Shown here one piece after another: positions 1-5,702 of a stretch of DNA of 5,702 nucleotides. Each line of letters starts with the position of its first letter. The stretch's first letter is position 1. The DNA comes from Verrucomicrobiia bacterium (GTDB lineage: Bacteria > Verrucomicrobiota > Verrucomicrobiia > JABWAM01): the NCBI GenBank assembly GCA_013360985.1, contig JABWAM010000162.1, positions 1 through 5,702 on the forward strand. Reading direction: 5' to 3'. The notes beneath the pieces were generated by a model. That model worked only from the letters and a program-made list of their open reading frames with translations. It searched no databases and had not been told where the DNA came from. The translations under genes were made by a program, and so were the position numbers.

Positions 1-659
1 AGATTGGCGCCCGCAAGATGCACCACGGCGTCGAAGCCTTCCCAGCCTTCGGAATCGGCAGATTCCCATTCCAGCGCGTCGGAATCCGACGGATCGGCGC
101 GGCGCGCGAGGCGAATCGTCCGATGGCCGCCTGCGGCGAGATAAGGGATCAGGTGGCGCCCGATCAGGCCGCGCGAGCCCGTGACGAGAACCTTCATCGG
201 CCGGTCCGGCGCCGCGAGATGCGCGCGGAGGTCGTGGCGCAGCACGGAATGCCGGTAGAAAAGAAGCCGTTGCATCTCCGCGCAGAGACGTTCTCCGACG
301 AATCCGCGCGGGACTCGAAACTCCACCTCCTCGACATACGCGCAACTCGTGGCGCCTTCCGCCTCGAAACGGTGGACATGAATTCGCGGAGGGAAGAGGC
401 CGCCGACGCGCTCCTCGGTGAACTCGCTCGGGGGGCGAAGACCGCGGAGCCGCGTGACGCAAGGGATGCGCCAAAGCCCGCGGCGCTCGCGCCATCGGAT
501 CTCCGTTTCTTTCGACGGCGCGGCGGAGGCCGCGAAGCGCTCCACGTCCCGCCAGGCGGGGACGAGCCGCTCGAAGGCCTCCGACCGCGCATGCCACGCG
601 AAGGCCCGTTGCGCGGGCGCGTCAAGGCGGACGCGGCGGATGCATCGCTCGGTTTTCAT
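1..659 (-). CDS. SRPBCC-domain / TIGR01777-type SDR fusion oxidoreductase (partial, 3' end beyond left edge)
   Basis: The first 219 residues are visible; the rest lies past the left edge. Residues 1 to about 150 look like an SRPBCC (START-like) ligand-binding domain, opening with MKTERCIRRVRLDAPAQRAF and carrying the FERLVPAW pattern typical of these cyclase/dehydrase-like domains. From residue 155 (MKVLVTG) a Rossmann domain starts, with the nucleotide-binding glycine motif TGSRGLIG at 160-167 and HLAGAN at 214-219, the usual second landmark of TIGR01777/YfcH-like epimerases. The missing part should hold the catalytic and substrate-binding half. The family binds NAD(P); the physiological substrate is unknown, and the protein is probably cytosolic. 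The ATG at 659 lies 48 bp after the hydrolase stop, which suggests co-transcription. No clear Shine-Dalgarno site precedes it. I am confident of the fold and fusion, not of the reaction. Confidence 0.85.
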   Translation of the reverse strand, partial: MKTERCIRRVRLDAPAQRAFAWHARSEAFERLVPAWRDVERFAASAAPSKETEIRWRERRGLWRIPCVTRLRGLRPPSEFTEERVGGLFPPRIHVHRFEAEGATSCAYVEEVEFRVPRGFVGERLCAEMQRLLFYRHSVLRHDLRAHLAAPDRPMKVLVTGSRGLIGRHLIPYLAAGGHRTIRLARRADPSDSDALEWESADSEGWEGFDAVVHLAGAN

Positions 660-707
660 CGGGCCGCGGCGGTCGCGCCGGGCGGCCCGAGCGTATTCGG
701 ATTGCCG

Positions 708-1481
708 TCAGACTTCCACGATCAATCCGTCGTGCGCGAGGCGAACGCCCTCCGGAAGCTTCGCGTTCGTCGCCGCATGATCGAGCTCGTGGCAGATATG
801 CGTGAACAAGACGCGCTCGGGCCGCGTGTCTCGCGCGACTTCGAGCGCCTGTTCGATCGTGAGATGCGAGGGATGCGGACGGTGGCGAAGCGCGTCGAGG
901 ATCAACAGCGGGATGCCGCGGAGGGATTCGCGGGCGACCGGAGGAACCGCGGAGCAGTCCGTGTAATAAGCGAACCGCGGGCCGCGTTCGTCGGAGAACA
1001 CCAAGCCGAGCACCTCCGCGGCGCCGTGCGGCAGGAGATGCGGCGTGAGGCGCAGCGGGCCGATCACCAGCGGCCCAACGACCTCGTGAAGATCGAACTC
1101 GGGCAAGCCCTTGTAAGGCGGCGGGCGACGAACGGCGTAGGGGAAAATCCGCTCGACGCATTGCAGCACCTCCCCGCGGCCATAGAGCGGCAGGCGGCCA
1201 TCCTGCAGGACGCAAAAACGCCGCAGTTCATCGAGGCCGATGAGGTGGTCGTTGTGCTCATGCGTGAGAAGGACCGCGTCGAGTCTTTGGACGTTCGCCC
1301 GCAGGCATTGCTCGCGCAGGTCGGGAGTCGTGTCCACCAAGAGGACAAACCCCTCCCGCTCGACCAGGATCGAAGGCCGCAGCCGCCGGTTGCGCGGATC
1401 GGCCGAGCGGCATACCGCGCAACCGCAGGCGATCATCGGAACGCCGTGCGAAGTCCCCGTTCCCAGAAAGGTGACGCGCAT
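708..1481 (-). CDS. PhnP-like MBL-fold metal-dependent hydrolase
   Basis: A complete 257-residue protein of the metallo-beta-lactamase superfamily, closest by eye to COG1235/PhnP-type phosphodiesterases. It opens with FLGTGTSHGVP. The metal-binding motif THEHNDH is at 73-79 (H74, H76, D78, H79). Further likely ligands are H148 or H152, D175 in YTDCS and H228 in FTHIC. Cysteines C19, C21 and C24 match the structural zinc site known from E. coli PhnP. LDALRHRPHPSH at 195-206 is also typical of this group. PhnP itself hydrolyses a cyclic phosphoribosyl phosphate in phosphonate breakdown, but no phn gene is nearby, so a general cyclic-phosphate or phosphodiester hydrolase is the safer call. The length is normal for the family and there is no signal peptide, so it is cytosolic. 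The ATG at 1481 gives the conserved N-terminus directly. No good Shine-Dalgarno site is seen. It precedes the SDR gene by 48 bp. Confidence 0.9.
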   Translation of the reverse strand: MRVTFLGTGTSHGVPMIACGCAVCRSADPRNRRLRPSILVEREGFVLLVDTTPDLREQCLRANVQRLDAVLLTHEHNDHLIGLDELRRFCVLQDGRLPLYGRGEVLQCVERIFPYAVRRPPPYKGLPEFDLHEVVGPLVIGPLRLTPHLLPHGAAEVLGLVFSDERGPRFAYYTDCSAVPPVARESLRGIPLLILDALRHRPHPSHLTIEQALEVARDTRPERVLFTHICHELDHAATNAKLPEGVRLAHDGLIVEV

Positions 1482-1489
1482 TACGGAAG

Positions 1490-1521
1490 CGGACCGTCCG
1501 TGAACGCGCGAGAGAAGTCAA
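1490..1521 (-). promoter_or_regulatory. Weak promoter candidate for the hydrolase gene, with a small inverted repeat
   Basis: On the minus strand TTGACT (1521-1516) is a near-consensus -35 box for a housekeeping sigma factor. After 17 bases comes GACGGT, a poor -10. The same place carries an 11-bp inverted repeat, CGGACGGTCCG (1500-1490), with 5-bp arms around one base. A transcript from here would have a very short leader before the ATG at 1481. The 143-bp gap after the permease gene makes a separate promoter plausible. The poor -10 keeps confidence low. Confidence 0.25.
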
Positions 1522-1624
1522 GGGATGCAGCCGCCGAGGCCAACGCCGCAGCTTCCCTCCCAAACGACGCGGACGCGGCGCGTCTCCGAACCCTGTCGAG
1601 GCCAACCCCGTCCTGCAGGGGGCG

Positions 1625-3361
1625 TCACCCGAAGAGGTTGCCCATGCGTTTGCCCAGCACGCGGTTCGCGATCCAGAAGGCCGCGAAAAGGAGAAACATC
1701 CCGAGCACGCCAAGGGCGCTCGCCACCGCCGCCGCGCCCGGCTCGATCCGCCCCATGAGCGCCCAGATCGTTTTCGTCACCGGATAAAACTGCTCTTTCA
1801 TCGCGAGGATGAGGCTGTCGCTCACCTCGAGAAAGGCGAAGGCGAAGGTGAGCGCCGCGCCGGCGATGAGGTTTCCCCGCACGAGCGGCAACACGATCCG
1901 CCGCAGGGTGGCGGCCGAGCTCGCCCCGAGGTTGCGCGACGCTTCCTCGAGCGAAACGCTCATCTGCCGAAGCCCCGCGTGAACGGAGCGTACGACGAAC
2001 GGCAGACGCCGCACACTGTAGCTCACCACGAGGAGCAGCGTCGGATTCTCGCGGGGGTTGACCCACGCGCGCAGCCCCTCGAGGTCGAAGCCGCGCCAGG
2101 AAGGCGGCACGTTGAAGGCGATGACGTAACCGAAAGCGAGGACGATGCCGGGGATCGCAAGCGGCAGCACGGTGAGCGCATCGAGGAGCGCCTTGCCCGC
2201 GAACTCCTTGCGCGCGAGCCACCAGGCGATCGCCACCCCGAGCGCCACGTCCACCCCCGCCGAGAGGCTCGCGTAAAAGAGGCTGTTGCGGAGGCCGGCG
2301 ACGGTCTGCGGCAGGGTAAAGACCTCGCGATAGCGTTCGAGGGTCCACTCCTGCGGCAGGGCGCTCATGAACCATTTCCCGCTCAACGACTGGAGGATCA
2401 CGCTTGCGTGCGGGAGCAGGGCGAGGGCGCTGACGCCCGCAAGCCCCGCGACGGCGCACGCGAGCCCGCGTCCACGAAGCGGAACGAGATCTTCGCGCGC
2501 CGAGGCCTTCCCTTGCGTCGCGTAATCTTGCCGCGCGAGCAGATGCCGCGAGACGAGAAAGAGAACCGTTGTCGTGAGGAGCACGACGAGGACGAGCGCG
2601 TAGCCGAATGGATTGAAGCCCGCCTCGGTGACCTTGTCGAAAATTTGAACGGCGACGACGTTGTACCAACCGAACACGAGCGGCGTCCCGAGATCGGTGA
2701 ACGCCCAGACAAAAACGAGGATCGCTCCCGCGAAAAACCCTGGCGCGAGCAGCGGCAAGGTCACCGTGCGAAAGACGCGCCCCGGGGCGGCGCCGAGCCC
2801 GCGGGCGGCCTCGCGCATGGCGGGGTTGATGTTGGCCATCGCCGCCGTGAGATTGAGAAAGAGGATCGGAAAGAGATGGAGCGATTGCATCGCGACGACT
2901 CCCGCGAAACCTCCCGCGCCGAGCCAATCGATCGGATGCGGCTCGGCGACGCCCGGGCCGACAAGGCCGAGCGCGTGGTTCAGCGCGCCGAAGCGCGCGA
3001 AGATTTGCTGGATCCCGATGGCGCCGACGAATGGAGGCAGGATGAGCGGCGCCATGAGGATCGTCTGCCAAAACGCCTTGCCGGGAAAATCTCGCCGGGC
3101 AAAAATCTGGGCCAGCGGCAGCGAAATCAACGCGCACACCGCGGTGCTGCATGCCGCCAACGCGAGGCTGTTCCCCAGGCAGATCCACATGAACCGGCTC
3201 TCCGCGAAGAGGCGGAAGAACACCAGGGTGAACCGGGTCTGTCCTTCCTGCTCGATCAACACGCTCCCGCCTACGATGCGCGCCACCGGCCAAACGAGAA
3301 ACACCGCCAGAAAGGCGAACACCCACGCCAAACTCGCGCGAAACTTCCAGCCGTTCTTCAT
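1625..3361 (-). CDS. Fused ABC importer permease, Fe(III)-type (FbpB/SfuB-like)
   Basis: This is a 578-residue inner-membrane protein made of two fused permease halves. Each half has about six hydrophobic segments: roughly 11-33, 61-84, 102-124, 150-172, 206-230 and 252-272, then 301-323, 358-382, 393-415, 441-460, 498-520 and 545-568. Each half carries an EAA loop that docks on the ATPase: EAARGLGAAPGRVFRTVTLP near 184-203 and EEASRNLGASSAATLRRIVL near 472-491. Length and duplicated layout match the Fe(III) permeases FbpB/SfuB; related fused permeases carry thiamine or phosphonates. The ATG at 3361 overlaps the ATPase stop as ATGA, so translation is probably coupled, and the protein then starts MKNGWKF just before the first membrane segment. 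The frame stays open to 3517, but that extension is low-complexity, rich in Arg, Gly and Pro, and lies inside the ATPase gene. The two products would form the importer core; substrate is inferred. Confidence 0.92.
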   Translation of the reverse strand: MKNGWKFRASLAWVFAFLAVFLVWPVARIVGGSVLIEQEGQTRFTLVFFRLFAESRFMWICLGNSLALAACSTAVCALISLPLAQIFARRDFPGKAFWQTILMAPLILPPFVGAIGIQQIFARFGALNHALGLVGPGVAEPHPIDWLGAGGFAGVVAMQSLHLFPILFLNLTAAMANINPAMREAARGLGAAPGRVFRTVTLPLLAPGFFAGAILVFVWAFTDLGTPLVFGWYNVVAVQIFDKVTEAGFNPFGYALVLVVLLTTTVLFLVSRHLLARQDYATQGKASAREDLVPLRGRGLACAVAGLAGVSALALLPHASVILQSLSGKWFMSALPQEWTLERYREVFTLPQTVAGLRNSLFYASLSAGVDVALGVAIAWWLARKEFAGKALLDALTVLPLAIPGIVLAFGYVIAFNVPPSWRGFDLEGLRAWVNPRENPTLLLVVSYSVRRLPFVVRSVHAGLRQMSVSLEEASRNLGASSAATLRRIVLPLVRGNLIAGAALTFAFAFLEVSDSLILAMKEQFYPVTKTIWALMGRIEPGAAAVASALGVLGMFLLFAAFWIANRVLGKRMGNLFG

Positions 3362-4410
3362 TCCGGAGCCAAAGCCACCGTATCCCGCTCCGCCACGGCG
3401 ATCCGGACCCGTTCGCCCGGCCGACGGACGCGGCGCGGCAGGAACTCGACCGCCACGACGCGGAGGTTTCCCTCCGCGCGCAGATGGAGCTTTTGCGAAG
3501 GACCGGAATACCGGCACGATTCGATCTCCGCCCCGAAGGCCAACCCCGCGCGCGCGTCGCCCTCCACGCAGGCCGCCGCGGGCCGAAACCCGAGGAGAAT
3601 TTCCTCTCCCGCCTTCAATCCGGGCGGCGCGGAGCCGGGCCGCACGACTCCAAAAGCGGTTGCCACCCGCCCATCCGCGGCAACCGTCCCAGTCATCCAG
3701 TTCATCGCCCCGATGAACTCGGCCACGAAACGGTTGCGGGGTCGGGCATAGATCTCGTTCGGCGCGCCCACCTGGCGCACCGTTCCCCGATCCATCACGG
3801 CGATCCGCGAGGCGAGAGTCATTGCTTCCTCTTGATCGTGCGTCACGTAGATCGCCGTGAACGGCCTTCGGCGATGGATCTCGCGAATCTCGTCGCGCAT
3901 CTCGTCGCGCAGTTTCGCGTCGAGGTTGGAGAGCGGCTCATCAAAGAGGAGCGCGGAAGGATTCACGGCGAGCGCGCGGGAGATCGCCACGCGCTGCTGT
4001 TGTCCGCCCGAGAGCTGATTCGGCGCGCGCGCCGCGTAATCCTGCATCCGCGTGGCCTCCAGCGCGTCGTGGACGCGGCGGCGGATCTCTTCTTCGGGCG
4101 TTTTTCTCACGCGCAGGCCGTACGCCACGTTCTCGAAGACGCTAAGATGCGGCCAGAGCGCGTAGCTCTGGAAGACCATCGGAGTGCCTCGCGCCTCAGG
4201 CGGAAGTCCGTTCACGCGCCGCCCATCGAGAAAAATCTCTCCGGCGTCAGGTTCGAGGAAACCCGCTACCATGCGCAAAAGGGTGGTCTTCCCGCAGCCC
4301 GAAGGACCGAGAAGAAAGAAAAGTTCGTCAGGCTCGACGGTCAGCGAGACCCCGTCGATCACGGGGACGCCGCCAAACGCTTTGCGAAGCTCCTTGAACT
4401 CGATCCGCAT
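3358..4410 (-). CDS. ABC importer ATP-binding protein, Fe(III)/polyamine type (FbpC/PotA-like)
   Basis: A 350-residue ATPase that powers the importer whose permease follows immediately. All nucleotide-binding motifs are intact: Walker A GPSGCGKTT (35-43), Q-loop glutamine Q81 in VFQSYALWPHLS, signature LSGGQQQR (133-140), Walker B ALLFDEP (153-159) with catalytic E158, D-loop SNLD (161-164) and switch histidine H191 in THDQEEA. The region after about 235 fits the TOBE-type domain of the FbpC/PotA/MalK class, which often senses substrate or regulators. The length is typical. I chose the ATG at 4410 because GGGAGGGG lies just upstream and the protein then starts MRIEFKELRKAFGG, as relatives do; a GTG at 4428 would add six residues and has no ribosome site. 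Pairing with a fused FbpB-like permease favours Fe(III), but no binding protein is present in the window to confirm this. Confidence 0.95.
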   Translation of the reverse strand: MRIEFKELRKAFGGVPVIDGVSLTVEPDELFFLLGPSGCGKTTLLRMVAGFLEPDAGEIFLDGRRVNGLPPEARGTPMVFQSYALWPHLSVFENVAYGLRVRKTPEEEIRRRVHDALEATRMQDYAARAPNQLSGGQQQRVAISRALAVNPSALLFDEPLSNLDAKLRDEMRDEIREIHRRRPFTAIYVTHDQEEAMTLASRIAVMDRGTVRQVGAPNEIYARPRNRFVAEFIGAMNWMTGTVAADGRVATAFGVVRPGSAPPGLKAGEEILLGFRPAAACVEGDARAGLAFGAEIESCRYSGPSQKLHLRAEGNLRVVAVEFLPRRVRRPGERVRIAVAERDTVALAPE

Positions 4411-4735
4411 GCCCCTCCCGACTACCACCCCGGCCGAGGAACCGCAACTTCAGGAGGACGTCCCAAATCCCCGCGTCAGGCGTGGAGGAGTCCATCCTCG
4501 GTCGAGGAATATGCGACGCCCTCGCCACATTTTGGGCTCAATCCGCGGCCGCGGCACCGCCGGCGGCGGCGCCCTCCCTCGCTTCGCGACCGAGCGGATT
4601 TTTCCCAAGCTCAGACTGTGGAAAGGTAGGGCGAGGCCGCCGGCCGAGCCGTCGCACCCTTCGTGTGGGGAGTCTGGAATCGCGACACGACCCACCTCTC
4701 CGATCCTCGATGGATAATGAGGAGGGTTGCTCTCT
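4411..4735. repeat. Candidate interspersed, palindrome-rich element
   Basis: This stretch covers the 127-bp gap before the ATPase gene and the last part of the dehydrogenase-like gene. It is dense in short palindromes: ggacgtcc (4456-4463), tcctcg-gt-cgagga (4495-4508), ccgcggccgcgg (4543-4554, a perfect 12-bp palindrome) and ccgccggcgg (4557-4566). Read as codons of the dehydrogenase-like gene, the part inside the gene uses AGA, TTA, TCA and ACA, which are scarce elsewhere in that gene, and gives a chain rich in Arg, Gly and Ala. The texture reminds me of intergenic repeats in GC-rich Verrucomicrobiota, but only one copy is in the window, so the repeat nature and exact ends are inferred. No terminal inverted repeats, target duplication or transposase are visible. 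Confidence 0.35.
4412..4419 (-). promoter_or_regulatory. Ribosome binding site that sets the ATPase start
   Basis: On the minus strand GGGAGGGG lies directly before the ATG at 4410. The GGAGG core is three bases from the start codon, which is short, but it is the clearest Shine-Dalgarno site in the window. It supports the ATG over the in-frame GTG at 4428. Confidence 0.6.
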
Positions 4736-5702
4736 GAAAATCGAGCTGATCCGTGGATTTGGGGGCGTCAACTTCGCGCCGGCGTTCGCCAGATCGAGGA
4801 ATCGGGCGATGCCGGTCCGCGCCTTCACGTGAAGCATGGCGGCGACGAGCCCGTGCTCCGGATGGAAGACGAGCTCATGGAGCGCTCGTTCGCAGCGCGT
4901 TCCCATCCGCCGACGATAGCTCGCCTCCGGCAACGCGAAGATCGTGTGCATCTGGCCGCTCGTCGCGCCGCGCAACGCATACTCGACCATTCGCCTCCCC
5001 GTGACGATGTCGCCCAACGCGCTGAATTCGATCGGCCGACCGAAGAGATCGAGCGCGGCCAGGTTCCGCCGAAAAAGCTCGGCGCCTCCGCGGGAAACCG
5101 CCCGCCGCCCGCCCAAACGCCTCTCGAAACGGCGCAGACGCTCGAAGAGCACCAGAAACGACGGCGCGCGCGCGCCGTCGAGAACCCGCGCCAAGGCCTG
5201 TGCCTGGAACGCGGCGTCGAACGTCGAGCCGCCCAGCTTCAATCCCACCCGGAGATAGCGGGGATGCTCGGAAGCCTCCTTTATAAGCTTCGCCACCGCG
5301 TCGTGCGCGCGAAGCCATGCCCGACGTTTGCGCGCGGGAGAAAACCCGCGCGTCTCGGGCCGCGCCTCAACCTCCAACGGGAGCGGTTGGTCCGGATGCG
5401 CCCCGTGCCAGATCTCTTGAAGCAGGCGCACCGTGTGCCGCGCCTCCGCGGGGCTCGCTTGTCCGCGCGCGTTGACACCCACGTGAATCGCGGGGAGGAC
5501 CGGCATGCGGCGCCGCCCCGCGACCTCGAGCGCCGTGCGGAAAAATTCTCCGTACACCTCGAGAGTGTCGTACCAGCCGCATTCGAGCCAGATCAACGAC
5601 GGGAACCCGTTCGACTCCTCCCATCCGAGCTCGGACTCCAGGCCGCGCCAGTCCTGAACCGCCGCCGCGCCCGCCGCGTCGCGCGCGCGCGCGGCGATGA
5701 GC
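4538..5702 (-). CDS. Divergent dihydroorotate dehydrogenase-like FMN TIM-barrel protein (partial, 5' end beyond right edge)
   Basis: The open frame runs in from the right edge and gives 387 visible residues (numbered from the edge) to a TGA at 4540-4538. The true start is outside the window; the TTG at 5596 is internal, because coding continues upstream through FRAME-consistent sequence such as GWEESNGFPS. The core resembles the second half of a dihydroorotate dehydrogenase/PreA-type barrel: VGLKLGG (152-158) like the FMN-contacting lysine strand, then SALGDIVTGRRMVEYALRGA (227-246) and SGQMHTIF (248-255), matching the phosphate-binding loops that normally read GGI-TG-DA---L--GA and VQ--T. 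No iron-sulfur cysteine cluster is seen, so it is not full PreA. The reaction is unknown; pyrimidine synthesis is possible but not shown. Residues from about 311 on look foreign in composition and codon use. It reads toward the ABC operon with a 127-bp gap. Likely cytosolic. Confidence 0.65.
   Translation of the reverse strand, partial: LIAARARDAAGAAAVQDWRGLESELGWEESNGFPSLIWLECGWYDTLEVYGEFFRTALEVAGRRRMPVLPAIHVGVNARGQASPAEARHTVRLLQEIWHGAHPDQPLPLEVEARPETRGFSPARKRRAWLRAHDAVAKLIKEASEHPRYLRVGLKLGGSTFDAAFQAQALARVLDGARAPSFLVLFERLRRFERRLGGRRAVSRGGAELFRRNLAALDLFGRPIEFSALGDIVTGRRMVEYALRGATSGQMHTIFALPEASYRRRMGTRCERALHELVFHPEHGLVAAMLHVKARTGIARFLDLANAGAKLTPPNPRISSIFREQPSSLSIEDRRGGSCRDSRLPTRRVRRLGRRPRPTFPQSELGKNPLGREAREGAAAGGAAAAD
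5159..5178. repeat. Perfect 20-bp palindrome inside the dehydrogenase-like gene
   Basis: The sequence cgacggcgcgcgcgccgtcg equals its own reverse complement over all 20 bases; the flanking bases do not pair. It encodes residues in the run LDGARAPSF of the dehydrogenase-like protein. It may be a chance result of GC-rich codons, or a site able to form a hairpin or cruciform. Confidence 0.9.

Noticed and set aside
1566..1584. gacgcg/cgcgtc hairpin as a terminator after the permease gene
   Set aside because: Arms are only 6 bp with a 7-base loop, and no T-run follows on the minus strand.
18..1787. Long plus-strand open frame (589 codons) opposite the SDR, hydrolase and permease genes
   Set aside because: It spans several well-supported minus-strand genes and the gaps between them; its product is rich in Arg, Ala and Glu with no recognisable motif. 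This is the usual mirror frame of GC-rich genes.
1518..3326. Minus-strand open frame (602 codons) in another frame of the permease gene
   Set aside because: The permease frame gives 12 membrane segments and two EAA loops; this alternative is Arg-rich and has none.
3362..3517. N-terminal extension of the permease up to position 3517
   Set aside because: The added 52 residues are Arg/Gly/Pro-rich, fall inside the ATPase gene, and are not needed: the ATG at 3361 makes a standard ATGA overlap and a normal permease N-terminus.
1979..3751. Long plus-strand open frame (590 codons) opposite the permease and ATPase genes
   Set aside because: A very charged Arg/Glu/Asp-rich product with no domain, antisense to clear membrane-protein codons; a mirror frame.
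3484..4629. Plus-strand open frame (381 codons) opposite the ATPase gene
   Set aside because: It lies antisense to intact Walker A, signature and Walker B motifs and shows no family features.
4450..4695. Small minus-strand open frame (81 codons) across the gap before the ATPase gene
   Set aside because: It overlaps the end of the dehydrogenase-like gene, has no ribosome site or recognised domain, and sits in the suspected repeat; more likely a by-product of that repeat.
4713..4720. gataatga, resembling half of a Fur (iron regulator) box
   Set aside because: Only one half-site is present, about 300 bp from the ATPase start and inside the neighbouring gene's tail. No 19-bp Fur-like inverted repeat is seen near the operon.

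Overview
The window is GC-rich bacterial DNA with strong G/C at third codon positions. All five supported genes are on the minus strand, so the region reads right to left. No RNA gene, CRISPR array, transposase or phage gene was recognised. The host cannot be named with certainty. The style of the PhnP-like hydrolase, the SRPBCC-SDR fusion and the GC-rich codon use would fit an Opitutus-like Verrucomicrobiota bacterium, but this is an impression from memory, not a test.

Right part (about 4540-5702): the 3' part of a gene for a divergent protein resembling dihydroorotate dehydrogenase (FMN TIM barrel), cut by the right edge. Its last 75 or so codons look unlike the rest of the gene. Together with the following intergenic DNA they form a palindrome-rich stretch (about 4411-4735) that may be an interspersed repeat supplying the gene's 3' end.

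Middle (1625-4410): a two-gene ABC import operon with a 4-bp ATGA overlap. It encodes an FbpC/PotA-type ATPase with a C-terminal TOBE-like region, and a fused permease with 12 predicted membrane segments and two EAA loops, as in the Fe(III) FbpB/SfuB family. Together they would form a complete inner-membrane importer core. The periplasmic binding protein is not in the window, so the substrate (Fe(III) is the best guess) is inferred.

Left part (1-1481): a complete PhnP-like metallo-beta-lactamase-fold hydrolase, then after 48 bp a gene cut by the left edge. That gene fuses an SRPBCC-like N-terminal domain to a TIGR01777/YfcH-type NAD(P)-binding SDR domain. The two are probably co-transcribed; a weak promoter candidate lies just before the hydrolase.

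This looks mostly like ordinary housekeeping or accessory metabolism. The points most worth a second look are the suspected repeat at the end of the dehydrogenase-like gene, the divergent nature of that gene, and the SRPBCC-SDR fusion. I did not find convincing evidence for a new multi-gene system.
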